A stretch of DNA of 64,000 nucleotides from CAYMZZ01 sp047600605 (GTDB lineage Bacteria > Bacteroidota > Bacteroidia > Chitinophagales > Chitinophagaceae): assembly GCA_047600605.1 (NCBI GenBank), contig JASGKK010000001.1, forward strand, positions 372,001 to 436,000, read 5' to 3'. The translations under genes were made by a program, and so were the position numbers. The notes beneath the pieces were generated by a model. The model saw nothing but the letters and a program-made list of their open reading frames with translations. It was not told where the DNA came from and made no database searches. Each line of letters starts with the position of its first letter. Within the stretch, counting starts at the first letter, position 1. Shown in pieces: positions 44,805 to 52,951 of the stretch.

Positions 44805-45665
44805 TCAATTGAAAATGCGATTGGCCATGATCAGGCTTTGTGCCAATGCCGCCTGATTGAGTGCAGGTAACCTGTTTTGCTGACCAAGCCAGTCAATCAT
44901 TTTTTCTGTATCCATATTACCAACCAGTTCATCGTTGGCCATCGGGCATCCCCCCACTCCTTTCAATGCTCCGTCAAATCGGATACAGCCGGCGCGTAAT
45001 GCCGCATCCATTTTACTGCGCCAGTTGTCGGGAGTGGAATGCAGGTGCACACCTATTTCAATATCGGGTAAAGAAGTAATAAGATGACGGGTCATAGTAT
45101 ATACCTGATCGGCGGTGGCAAGTCCGACGGTATCGGCCAGTGATAAAATGCGGATATCATTTTTTAATAATTCATAGACCCATTTCAATACTATTTCTTC
45201 ATTGTATGGATCTCCGTATGGGTTGCCAAACCCCATGGATAAATAGACCACCAGTTGTTTATTATGACGTACACATAACTCCTGGATGGCTTTTACACGT
45301 GCCAGTGACTCTTCCGGTGTAGAGTTGGTATTGCGTTGCTGAAAGGTGGGTGATACAGAGAAAGGAAACCCGAGATAACTGACCTGATCATATTGAACGG
45401 CGTCTGCCGCTCCCCGCTCGTTGGCCACAATGACCAGCAGTTTTGTAGCGGTTGCATCCATTTGAAGCCGGCCTAATACTTCTGCCGTATCTGCCATCTG
45501 CGGTATAGCTTTGGGTGATACGAAACTGCCGCAATCAAGCGTATCGAATCCTACCTGCAGCAATGTATTGAGGTACTCGACTTTTTGCACGGTTGGAATA
45601 AATGTTTTCCATCCCTGCATGGCATCGCGGGGGCATTCAATTAGCTTGATATTATTGTCGGGCAT
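44805..45665 (-). CDS. HMG-CoA lyase-like DRE-TIM metallolyase
   Basis: A 286-residue TIM-barrel enzyme. It keeps the 'PRD' segment (ECPRDAMQGW), 'FVSPKAIPQMADT', 'LADTVGLATADQ', the metal HxH (GVHLHSTPDN) and the catalytic cysteine loop as GVGGCPMANDELVGN. Compared with standard HMGCL (EVGPRDGLQNE, VHCHDTYG, GGCPYAxGASGN) several flanking residues differ, so the lineage is a variant. It probably cleaves HMG-CoA to acetoacetate and acetyl-CoA, possibly in leucine degradation. A TACCTTTG promoter core ends 4 bp before its ATG, inside the first unit of the 9-bp inverted array. Confidence 0.85.
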   Translation of the reverse strand: MPDNNIKLIECPRDAMQGWKTFIPTVQKVEYLNTLLQVGFDTLDCGSFVSPKAIPQMADTAEVLGRLQMDATATKLLVIVANERGAADAVQYDQVSYLGFPFSVSPTFQQRNTNSTPEESLARVKAIQELCVRHNKQLVVYLSMGFGNPYGDPYNEEIVLKWVYELLKNDIRILSLADTVGLATADQVYTMTRHLITSLPDIEIGVHLHSTPDNWRSKMDAALRAGCIRFDGALKGVGGCPMANDELVGNMDTEKMIDWLGQQNRLPALNQAALAQSLIMANRIFN

Positions 45666-45669
45666 TGGG

Positions 45670-45677
45670 CAAAGGTA
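45670..45677 (-). promoter_or_regulatory. -7 element of the HMG-CoA-lyase-like gene
   Basis: TACCTTTG on the minus strand (45677-45670) is 4 bp from the start codon and overlaps the outer end of the inverted array. It implies a leaderless or very short leader transcript. Confidence 0.5.
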
Positions 45678-45767
45678 TAAAAAGTATAAAGGGTATAAAG
45701 AGTTTAAAGCGTGAAACAGGGACAGGTTTTCTCTTTAAACACTTTATACCCTTTAAACGCTTTAAAC
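45675..45767. repeat. inverted array of 9-bp units (GTWTAAAGN)
   Basis: The left arm (45675-45719) is four clear tandem nonamers of form GTWTAAANN plus a diverged fifth. The right arm (45732-45767), on the minus strand, is four such nonamers. The loop is 12 bp. The element fills the whole gap between the regulator stop (45769-45771) and the start of the HMG-CoA-lyase-like gene. Confidence 0.8.
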
Positions 45768-45768
45768 C

Positions 45769-46758
45769 TTATCGCAACTGCTCCACTTTTTCTCTCAGCG
45801 CATTAAAAAACCTGTTGCGTTCTTTTTCACCTGACTGACTGATGAGTATCGAACGGCTCAGTAATGTCTGAAATGTATCGGATACGTTGGTGGTAAACCG
45901 TTCATCGCGTGTGATGAGGTAGCGGAGTACGCTATAGGATACCGCGGCCAGTTGTGTGTTGTTGAGTTTGAGGAAAAGTGTATTGCTGCCCAGGATCAGT
46001 TCATTTACATAAAAATCCATTGTCTGCTGCTGGGCGGATTCTCCATGACCCGGCATGAATTTGCGGCCATAAGCTGTCTGACTTTGCAGATGATCCAGCA
46101 TCTGCTGAAAAGAAGAGATAACTGCCGTCAGATCGGCTTGCCTGCGAAACATACCAGCATCGCGGTAATAAGCGATCTGGTTGATGGTACTGTTGATGCT
46201 CTCGAGGTTCCACAACTCAACCGATGGCATGCGGTTGTATTCCCGCAAAATTTCCTGTCCGAGTTCGAAGCAATCCGTATAGGGGAACTCTTCGAGCGAA
46301 AATTGTTTATTGACCAGGCCGGGAGCATTATTGATCGCTTTTTCCCAGAAGAAACTTTTAAAGGAAGCCATTTCGGGAAAAAGATAAAAATACCATACGG
46401 GTATATCCTTGCAGAGATAATGCAACCGACGTTCGGTAAAGGAATTAAAGTATCGTACCTGGTTTAAAAGACCACGCATATAATCAGCGTGGCTGAGCGG
46501 GCCTGCAGTTAATTCAGGCGCTTCAAACAAAACAGACTCTGTGCCTAATTGAAGCAGCTGGTCAATTGACAGATTGTACTGTTTGCAGATCAGTTGCAGT
46601 TCCTGCAGCGCCAGTGGCTTTTCGCCACGTATGCGGCGGTAAACACTGTCTGCACTCAGGTCCAGTAATTCACAAAGCTGATCTACAAGTGAAACATGAG
46701 TGGGCAATTGCTCGCGCAGGTGTTGAAACAGTTGCTGTTGCAGGCCGATTGATTCCAT
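45769..46758 (-). CDS. BetR-like HTH transcriptional regulator
   Basis: A 329-residue protein. Residues about 20-70 form a BetR/XRE-like helix-turn-helix (DQLCELLDLSADSVYRRIRG ... LQLICKQYNLSIDQLLQ). The remaining 250 residues are helical with no named domain (RRLHYLCKDIPVWYFYLFPE, EILREYNRMPSVELWNL) and may bind a ligand or partner. Two copies of the palindrome ACGGA-N3-TCCGT lie just upstream of its start, spaced 31 bp, which points to autoregulation. The downstream HMG-CoA-lyase-like and GSCFA genes may be its targets. Confidence 0.82.
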   Translation of the reverse strand: MESIGLQQQLFQHLREQLPTHVSLVDQLCELLDLSADSVYRRIRGEKPLALQELQLICKQYNLSIDQLLQLGTESVLFEAPELTAGPLSHADYMRGLLNQVRYFNSFTERRLHYLCKDIPVWYFYLFPEMASFKSFFWEKAINNAPGLVNKQFSLEEFPYTDCFELGQEILREYNRMPSVELWNLESINSTINQIAYYRDAGMFRRQADLTAVISSFQQMLDHLQSQTAYGRKFMPGHGESAQQQTMDFYVNELILGSNTLFLKLNNTQLAAVSYSVLRYLITRDERFTTNVSDTFQTLLSRSILISQSGEKERNRFFNALREKVEQLR

Positions 46759-46771
46759 AAGATGGAAAATT

Positions 46772-46815
46772 ACGGAAATTCCGTAAATGAGTAATTTAAA
46801 TAACGGATTTTCCGT
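46772..46815. promoter_or_regulatory. paired palindromic operator upstream of the BetR-like regulator
   Basis: Site 1 is ACGGA-AAT-TCCGT (46772-46784; outer bases extend the palindrome). Site 2 is ACGGA-TTT-TCCGT (46803-46815). Centres are 31 bp apart, three helical turns, so both lie on one DNA face. They are 14 and 45 bp before the regulator ATG, over the expected promoter. Confidence 0.65.
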
Positions 46816-46976
46816 ACAAAAGAGGGTGAAAACCAGTTTTATTCTTTGTTTTCCATAAGGATAGGATAATAAGCGGATTATTTACGGGCCTTTGCCAGTG
46901 TGGGCGAATGGTCCGCAAAACCCCATTAGTAAAGGCTTTCAGTGGCATTTAGGTTTGTCTCACTAAAGCCACCGAA

Positions 46977-47873
46977 ATGAAACCAGCCAACTACTTTATG
47001 GGAAGCCTGCTCCTGTTGTTGTATACACCCGCTATATTATCTGCTCAGGCGACGGATAGCTTTGCCGGACCTGATACGATAGACAGGGTAAGGGGCACTG
47101 TACGGCATATCAACTTTTTTATCATTTCAAAAAGGGAAAAGGGACGCTTTGATCTGGCATCGCGGTTCAATGTGTTCAGAAGTAAGATCAAGAATTTTTT
47201 CCGTCGCAAAAAGTTTGTGGCCATCGTGGCCAGGGATGCCGGTCATATGAGCCGCAAAATGCAGCGCAAACTGAATAAATACAAGGCGCATATCGGCACG
47301 CTCTGGTTTGACTCACATGGCAAGTACAAAAAAGGATATTCCCTCTTTTATATAGGGCGCGACGAAATAAGCCTGCACAGTATTTATGACAGCACTATCG
47401 GCAAACATTTTCGTGAGCTGGCTGCTTTTGCCGATACTCAAACACGTGTAGTGATAGGCGCCTGCTATGGTGGAGCAACCTATACCCGGCTTTCCGTGGA
47501 TTATAAAGACACGACACGTATGAATGGCGATTCGCTCATGCGTGCGCTGGGTTCCTTTTTTCATCAGTCAGTCATTTACGGCAGTGAGAGCTGGGTGATG
47601 ACCAAGCCTGGCATCTTTCTGAAAAAAGCAGCTGTAGTAGGTCACCCTGGCCGCAAACTGTTTCGGGATATCTGTTATAAACCTGTGTGGGAAACAGTTG
47701 GTCAGTGGAATGAATATGCAGCGCTGAGTAACAGCTTCCGCCGGGTCAATCCATTGACGATGGATATGTATGGCAATGTGTTGCAATTGCCGCATTCGTT
47801 TCCGCGTCATAAATCGGACAGGCGGGGTGTAAAACGGAATATGAAAAAATTAAAACCGGGATTATACAAATAA
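46977..47873 (+). CDS. exported protein, possible clan CD-like fold
   Basis: A 298-residue basic protein with signal peptide MKPANYFMGSLLLLLYTPAI (cleavage near SAQ). The middle has 'HIGTLWFDSHGKY' and about 55 residues later 'TRVVIGACYGGATY'. A strand-HG followed by a strand-xxC is the catalytic order of caspase-like (clan CD) folds and of DUF4347, but the overall match is weak. The C-terminus is rich in Lys/Arg (HKSDRRGVKRNMKKLKPG). It is followed 35 bp later by another exported-protein gene on the same strand. Confidence 0.7.
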   Translation: MKPANYFMGSLLLLLYTPAILSAQATDSFAGPDTIDRVRGTVRHINFFIISKREKGRFDLASRFNVFRSKIKNFFRRKKFVAIVARDAGHMSRKMQRKLNKYKAHIGTLWFDSHGKYKKGYSLFYIGRDEISLHSIYDSTIGKHFRELAAFADTQTRVVIGACYGGATYTRLSVDYKDTTRMNGDSLMRALGSFFHQSVIYGSESWVMTKPGIFLKKAAVVGHPGRKLFRDICYKPVWETVGQWNEYAALSNSFRRVNPLTMDMYGNVLQLPHSFPRHKSDRRGVKRNMKKLKPGLYK

Positions 47874-47908
47874 ACAGTATCCGTTTTTTTAATGAATAAA
47901 GTATACAA

Positions 47909-48544
47909 ATGAAAGTCTCCGTTATTTTAACAACAGTCATTGCGTTGTTTTTAACTATTCAGTCGCAGGCCCAGTCAGATACTGCAAAAGCACCGGGCGA
48001 TTCTGTGAAGGCTATCCGTACCCGTAATGTTGCCTGGTTTACGCCAAACGGAGCAAATTATGTCAACGGCCTGGCTATCGGTCTTCAGGCCCTGCCTTTA
48101 CGCGGGCAGGAGATGCATATCAATGGTATCAATGCAGAGGCTGGCCTGGTCACCATGTTTGTGTTTCCCTATTTCATAGTGGATATGGTATCATCCAAAA
48201 AAGGGTACAAGATGGAATATCTCGAGCCCGATGAGGCGGATGTATATGTTAACGGGTTAAGTCTGAGTGTTGGCGGGTTGATGGGTGCCCAGGTAAATGG
48301 CATTTCCCTGTCAGGAGGATTTTCTCAGTTGACGCGTGTGCGTGGATTATCGCTTACTGGCATCTCTTCCCGGATCAATACGTTGCGGGGAGTGCAGTTG
48401 AGTGGATTGTACAGCAGGGCAAAAAATGGCATAGGATTGCAGATCGGCTTGTGGAATCACTGCGAGAATCTGAAAGGTATTCAGCTCGGGTTATGGAATA
48501 AAAACGGGAAAAGATCGTTGCCTTTTTTGAACTGGCGGTTTTAA
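47909..48544 (+). CDS. exported LA_2272-like surface repeat protein
   Basis: A 211-residue protein with signal peptide MKVSVILTTVIALFLTIQSQ. The mature part consists of short repeated strands of form 'xxGxxLSG' or 'GIQLGLWN' (VNGLSLSVGG, VNGISLSGG, VRGLSLTG, LRGVQLSG, GIGLQIGLWN, LKGIQLGLWN), as in LA_2272 surface-repeat proteins. It probably sits in the outer envelope. Its stop codon is 5 bp from the start of the 9-bp inverted array. Confidence 0.75.
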   Translation: MKVSVILTTVIALFLTIQSQAQSDTAKAPGDSVKAIRTRNVAWFTPNGANYVNGLAIGLQALPLRGQEMHINGINAEAGLVTMFVFPYFIVDMVSSKKGYKMEYLEPDEADVYVNGLSLSVGGLMGAQVNGISLSGGFSQLTRVRGLSLTGISSRINTLRGVQLSGLYSRAKNGIGLQIGLWNHCENLKGIQLGLWNKNGKRSLPFLNWRF

Positions 48545-48549
48545 GAAGG

Positions 48550-48642
48550 GTATAAAGAGTATAAAGGGTTTAAGGAGTTTAAAGAGAAGGAATGTACCGA
48601 CTTTACCTTTTAAACCTTTTATACTCTTTATACCCTTTATAC
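48550..48642. repeat. inverted array of 9-bp units (GTWTAAAGN) between convergent genes
   Basis: The left arm (48550-48585) is four tandem nonamers. The right arm (48607-48642), on the minus strand, is four more, separated by a 21-bp loop. The rlmB stop TAA (48637-48639) lies in the outermost right unit (GTA TAA AGG), and every following unit carries another in-frame TAA. The plus-strand gene stops 5 bp before the left arm. Confidence 0.85.
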
Positions 48643-49407
48643 TTCTTTCATCCGCTGCGTCATCGCTTCGTATAATATCATCCCCGTAGCTACAGATACG
48701 TTGAGACTTTCGAAGTCTGTCTTCATGGGAATGCGGATGCGGTCGTCGCATATTTTGAGTAATGCGGGGTAGATACCTTTTTCTTCGCTGCCCATAACTA
48801 TTGCCACCGGATCGCGGAAATTGGATTGGGCAATCGTGCGGGCTCCTTTCATTTCGGTAGCCAGTACCCTGATGCCATGCATATGCAGTTCATCTACTGC
48901 TTTCATGAGACTTGGTACCCTGCATACGGCTATTTTTTCCAATGCACCTGCTGAGGTAAGCATCGCATCTTCATTGAGCGCCCCCACTCCTTTTTCGGGG
49001 ATGATCAGTGCGTGTACACCACAGCAATAGGCAGTACGGGCGATGCCTCCGATATTGCGGATATCGGTGATACCATCGAGAATAAGTAATAAGGGTGTTT
49101 GTCCCTGGTCGTGTATCCAGGAAATGACATCGCCCAGTTGCAGGTATTGTACCCGGGCGATAAGTGCCACACAACCATTATGGCCGGTTACATTGAATGC
49201 ATTGATCTTGACCAACGGTACATAGTTAATGGGGACTCCGGCGGCATTCGCCATTTGCTTCAATTCCTGAATAGCCGGACCATCTGCGCGCTGATCGAGG
49301 TAAATACGGTCAAGGGCCTGGCCTGAGCGCATAGCTTCCAGCACAGCATCACGGCCGATGACCAGTGAGCTTTTGCGTGGACGCTGGGGATGTCTGAATG
49401 ATTTCAC
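48637..49407 (-). CDS. rlmB: 23S rRNA (guanosine-2'-O-)-methyltransferase RlmB
   Basis: The product has 256 residues from a GTG at 49405-49407 (VKSFRHPQRPRKSSLVIG); a TTG nine codons upstream is also in frame and no ATG is available. It has an N-terminal substrate-binding domain (SLVIGRDAVLEAM) and a SPOUT domain with motifs 1-3: 'DGITDIRNIGGIARTA', 'AIVMGSEEKGI' and 'IPMKTDFESLNVSVATGMIL'. It methylates G2251 of 23S rRNA. Its stop codon is formed by the 9-bp inverted array. Confidence 0.93.
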   Translation of the reverse strand: MKSFRHPQRPRKSSLVIGRDAVLEAMRSGQALDRIYLDQRADGPAIQELKQMANAAGVPINYVPLVKINAFNVTGHNGCVALIARVQYLQLGDVISWIHDQGQTPLLLILDGITDIRNIGGIARTAYCCGVHALIIPEKGVGALNEDAMLTSAGALEKIAVCRVPSLMKAVDELHMHGIRVLATEMKGARTIAQSNFRDPVAIVMGSEEKGIYPALLKICDDRIRIPMKTDFESLNVSVATGMILYEAMTQRMKEV

Positions 49408-49448
49408 GCGGCAAATAACGGGTATTTTGTGCAATGACCGCAGGGGAT

Positions 49449-50015
49449 TTACCGCAATCCGTCTTTCTGCAGCAGAAGTTTCACATCCATAAGTGCGATA
49501 AGCGTAAGCGAATCGGTGATTTCACCCTTTTCCAGCATTTGCCAAACGGTTTCAAAAGGCAGCTTTTTTACCTGCAATTCTTCTGTTTCTTCCGGCATGG
49601 GCTGATGCTGTTCCAGTCCCTGTGCCAGGAAAAGATAACCATTTTCATCTGTCACGGAGTTGGATAAATGAACCTTCCTGAGCATGGTCCACTTACTGGC
49701 CGTGAGGCCGGTTTCTTCCAGCAATTCGCGTTGGGCAGATAGTAGCGGGTCGTCTGTATGCGGGCCTCCGCCTTCAGGAATTTCCCAGCTATACTGATTT
49801 AATGTAAAACGATATTGTCCTACGAGATAGATATTGAGTGCATCATCCAAAGCTATGACTCCAATGGCCAGGTTTTTAAAATGTACTTTCCCGTAAATGC
49901 CTTTGCCTCCTGCAGGGTTGAGTACATCATACTCTGTAATCCGGATCCATTTGTTATCATATATTTCCTTTTCACTAAGAATGGTCCAGGGATTTCTGCT
50001 TTCGTCAGTATGCAT
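49449..50015 (-). CDS. NUDIX hydrolase (ADP-ribose pyrophosphatase-like)
   Basis: A 188-residue protein. The Nudix box is GGGPHTDDPLLSAQRELLEE followed by TGL. The core RELxEExG is intact, but the first conserved Glu is replaced by Asp. 'YLVGQYRFTLNQYSWEIPEGG' upstream is typical of ADP-ribose pyrophosphatases (NudF-like). It hydrolyses nucleoside diphosphate-X compounds in the cytoplasm, with the exact substrate inferred. It is codirectional with metK upstream and rlmB downstream. Confidence 0.9.
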   Translation of the reverse strand: MHTDESRNPWTILSEKEIYDNKWIRITEYDVLNPAGGKGIYGKVHFKNLAIGVIALDDALNIYLVGQYRFTLNQYSWEIPEGGGPHTDDPLLSAQRELLEETGLTASKWTMLRKVHLSNSVTDENGYLFLAQGLEQHQPMPEETEELQVKKLPFETVWQMLEKGEITDSLTLIALMDVKLLLQKDGLR

Positions 50016-50037
50016 GATTGTTCTTTTAGCTGGAAAA

Positions 50038-50066
50038 ATAAAACCCGGATTTGAGGTCCGGGTTTT
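50038..50066 (-). terminator. intrinsic terminator after metK
   Basis: A perfect stem AAACCCGGA / TCCGGGTTT (50041-50065) is followed, on the minus strand, by TATTTTTCC. It lies 14 bp past the metK stop. Confidence 0.88.
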
Positions 50067-50079
50067 GCTATTTTATTTC

Positions 50080-51333
50080 TTACTTGATACCAAAGGCTTT
50101 TTTCACCTTGCTGACATAATCCAGCTTTTCCCAGGTGAAAAGTTCCACCTTGCGGGTAACAGTCTTACCGTCTGGTGAGCGGAAGGTTTTCTCCACTACT
50201 TCAGGCTTGCGGCCCATATGTCCGTAGGCAGCTGTTTCGCTATAGATGGGATTGCGGAGTTTGAGGCGTTGCTCAATGAAATAAGGACGCATATCAAAAA
50301 GTCCTTCTACAATCTTACCGATCTGACCGTCGGTCAGTTGTACATTGGCAGTACCAAATGTATTTACGTTGATACTTGTAGGCTGAGCCACACCGATCGC
50401 ATAAGATACCTGTACCAGTACTTCGCTGGCCACACCGGCTGCTACGAGGTTTTTAGCGATATGACGGGTTGCATAGGCGGCAGAACGGTCAACCTTGCTG
50501 GGATCTTTACCACTGAAGGCACCGCCGCCGTGAGCGCCCTTGCCACCATAGGTATCTACAATGATCTTACGGCCGGTAAGACCGGTATCTCCATGCGGTC
50601 CGCCAATTACAAACTTACCGGTGGGGTTGATATGATACTTGATCTTATCGTTAAAAAGTTTAGCATACTTCTTATACTTTGATTTTACACGGGGTATAAG
50701 AATGTTGATAATATCGGCCTTGATCTTAGCGAGCATTTTATTTTCGCTGTCAAAATCATCGTGTTGGGTTGAAACCACAATGGCATCAATACGCACAGGC
50801 CTGTTGTTGTCATCGTACTCGAGTGTTACCTGGCTTTTGGCATCTGGACGCAGGTATTTGATCTGTTTGTTTTCGCGACGCAGCGCTGCCAGCTCAATCA
50901 GTATTTTATGGGCGAGATCGAGTGCCAGTGGCATGTAATCTTCTGTTTCATTAGAAGCATAACCAAACATCATTCCCTGGTCACCCGCACCCTGCTCTTC
51001 TTTTTTCTTACGGTCAACACCCTGGTTGATATCAGCAGACTGTTCGTGAATGGCCGACAGCACACCGCAGGAGTTGGCTTCAAACATGTATTCGCTCTTG
51101 GTATAACCAATCTTGCGGATTACGCCACGGGCAATATCCTGTACGTCCAGGTAAGCTTTTGATTTTACTTCACCTGCCAGTACCACCTGACCTGTAGTTA
51201 CCAGTGTTTCGCAGGCAACTTTTGATTGCGGGTCGAAAGCAAGAAAATTATCGATCAGTGCATCTGAAATCTGATCAGCCACTTTATCTGGGTGTCCTTC
51301 TGATACGCTCTCTGATGTAAACAGGTAAGGCAT
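50080..51333 (-). CDS. metK: S-adenosylmethionine synthetase
   Basis: The product has 417 residues from ATG 51333 (MPYLFTSESVSEGHPDKVAD); the frame is open 21 codons further, but those residues are not family-like. Signatures are SESVSEGHPDKVAD, 'DQGMMFGYASNE' and 'GGPHGDTGLTGRKIIVDTYG' (P-loop-like). It makes SAM from methionine and ATP. A terminator precedes and another follows the gene, so it is monocistronic. No SAM riboswitch is visible: the leader is only about 45 nt. Confidence 0.97.
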   Translation of the reverse strand: MPYLFTSESVSEGHPDKVADQISDALIDNFLAFDPQSKVACETLVTTGQVVLAGEVKSKAYLDVQDIARGVIRKIGYTKSEYMFEANSCGVLSAIHEQSADINQGVDRKKKEEQGAGDQGMMFGYASNETEDYMPLALDLAHKILIELAALRRENKQIKYLRPDAKSQVTLEYDDNNRPVRIDAIVVSTQHDDFDSENKMLAKIKADIINILIPRVKSKYKKYAKLFNDKIKYHINPTGKFVIGGPHGDTGLTGRKIIVDTYGGKGAHGGGAFSGKDPSKVDRSAAYATRHIAKNLVAAGVASEVLVQVSYAIGVAQPTSINVNTFGTANVQLTDGQIGKIVEGLFDMRPYFIEQRLKLRNPIYSETAAYGHMGRKPEVVEKTFRSPDGKTVTRKVELFTWEKLDYVSKVKKAFGIK

Positions 51334-51373
51334 GTGTTTAGAATTTTGTTTGATGAATGAGTTAGTATAAAAA

Positions 51374-51404
51374 TAAATCGGGTGCAAAGATAACACCCGA
51401 TTTT
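51374..51404 (-). terminator. terminator of the DUF4270 gene with metK promoter in its loop
   Basis: A 9-bp stem AATCGGGTG / CACCCGATT (51376-51384 with 51394-51402) is followed by a T-run on the minus strand. The loop reads TTATCTTTG there, which contains the -7 consensus TAnnTTTG (51392-51385) expected for metK. Confidence 0.75.
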
Positions 51405-51422
51405 AATCTATAAACAAAGCGA

Positions 51423-52922
51423 TTAAATTTTTGAATAGACGATCCTCAGCCGCATTCGCTGGGGATTGGCTCCCGGCTGTGATCCGTCTCCGCCTCCAAA
51501 TAATCGTACCCGGCCACGGACAGCTTCGGGATTGACTCCAATGCTCATGTCGGTAGTACCTGTAGCACTTCCGCTGCCACTATACAGGTCTTTGAGGTAA
51601 AGTGGCGCAGTAAGACGGAAATCATACAGGGGTTCCGTACCGTTGACCAGATGCTGTACATACCGGCTCAGGTTAAAGCGCCAAACCCGGATCGTATTGC
51701 CACCCGGATCTTTGGTGATATAAGGATAGCTGCCGAATGCTCCCAGGTTGGAAGTACCGGCCAGATTGATGGCAAAGTCATATGGTACGGTGCGGTACTT
51801 TGTAGCGGTGGCATCCCACGCGTCGAGGAATAATGCCGTGGGGGCGCTAAACATGGAGTCAGACAGGTGATAATTCTCTTCCATGATCAGCTCTGCACGG
51901 TGTACAACCCGGTTATTAAGTCCGGCCAGGGCTGGTATTTTGATACGGGCAAATGATCCCGGAGTAGCCTGGATATATACCTGGTCAGCAGGTGTGGTGA
52001 GACCGGCCGCCGCAGCAACAGGCGTACCTGCATAACCACGTTTTACCAGTTGTGCTGCAGCTGAGCGGGCATTGGCATTGAACTGAAAATAGGCTACGGC
52101 AGTATCCCATTTATTGACCGGAGCATCATTGTTATCATCCTTATAATAAATAGCCAGTTTGGTATTGGCACCTGCCAGGTTGAAACCCATTACGGCATTG
52201 CCACTTACCGATTCAAGTGCAAAACCTCTGAATTTGGAATCAAATGCAGAGTCGGAAGCATAGGCGCCCAGTACCCCGCTGGCAGTGTCATAGTTCAGCA
52301 GTCGCTGACCAAATGAATCATCGAGCCTGATACGAAGCTGATTGACTGTAGTATCCTGGTAAGCTTTTACCGAATCATTCAATACCATGGGCTTGAATGT
52401 GCGGCTACCTAATTGACCGGCATAACTGAAGTTATTACCCCGAATACGGTATCCACCATATACCCCAATAGTATCAATGTGAAAATCGCTGGCCTGGCTT
52501 ATCTCATATACATTGACGGTCTGATCGGCTGTGGTATCACCGTATGTATTCACATAATCCAGTATCAGTACGACTGAATCAATATGGAGACTATCCGGTT
52601 TGTTCACAAATGTATACTTGTAAAGGGACGGCTTCAGCTGCATGTAAATCCGTGCATCGGTAATACCGAAAAACGGATCGTTGCTGATATAGCCGAGGTA
52701 ATGCGTATAATCTTTGGTGTAACGTGTAGAGTCTGTCGTTACTGAAAAAGTATCATTAAACACTTCCACATCCAGGGTGGTGTCAAAAGTGGTAATGTTA
52801 TCGACAGGCGGAATCAGATCATCTCCCAAAGAGGTAGCTTCATTGATTTTACGGCAGGATAAGAGTATGAGTGAACTGATAAGAATGGCTCCGAGCGGAA
52901 TGGCCAGGTGTTTATACTTCAC
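51423..52922 (-). CDS. DUF4270 family lipoprotein
   Basis: A 499-residue protein with a lipoprotein signal (MKYKHLAIPLGAILISSLIL, lipobox LLSCRK). The DUF4270 pattern is clear: 'SLGDDLIPPVDNITTFDTTL', repeated 'DS...L.LDY...YGD' strands and the late 'LILDAW'-like and 'NLSRYVQHLVNG' segments. It is anchored in the outer or inner membrane; its function is unknown. Family members are commonly found beside the GT5-like gene and panC in Bacteroidota, as here. Confidence 0.9.
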   Translation of the reverse strand: MKYKHLAIPLGAILISSLILLSCRKINEATSLGDDLIPPVDNITTFDTTLDVEVFNDTFSVTTDSTRYTKDYTHYLGYISNDPFFGITDARIYMQLKPSLYKYTFVNKPDSLHIDSVVLILDYVNTYGDTTADQTVNVYEISQASDFHIDTIGVYGGYRIRGNNFSYAGQLGSRTFKPMVLNDSVKAYQDTTVNQLRIRLDDSFGQRLLNYDTASGVLGAYASDSAFDSKFRGFALESVSGNAVMGFNLAGANTKLAIYYKDDNNDAPVNKWDTAVAYFQFNANARSAAAQLVKRGYAGTPVAAAAGLTTPADQVYIQATPGSFARIKIPALAGLNNRVVHRAELIMEENYHLSDSMFSAPTALFLDAWDATATKYRTVPYDFAINLAGTSNLGAFGSYPYITKDPGGNTIRVWRFNLSRYVQHLVNGTEPLYDFRLTAPLYLKDLYSGSGSATGTTDMSIGVNPEAVRGRVRLFGGGDGSQPGANPQRMRLRIVYSKI

Positions 52923-52951
52923 AAAAATGAATTATACCGGTTTTGGAAAAT

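Noticed and set aside
45675..48642. Short tandem units read as a CRISPR or as slipped microsatellites
   Set aside because: Units are contiguous without spacers and occur as facing inverted arms, which fits neither.
50038..51422. SAM riboswitch in front of metK
   Set aside because: The leader from the likely transcription start to the ATG is about 45 nt, too short for any known SAM riboswitch class.
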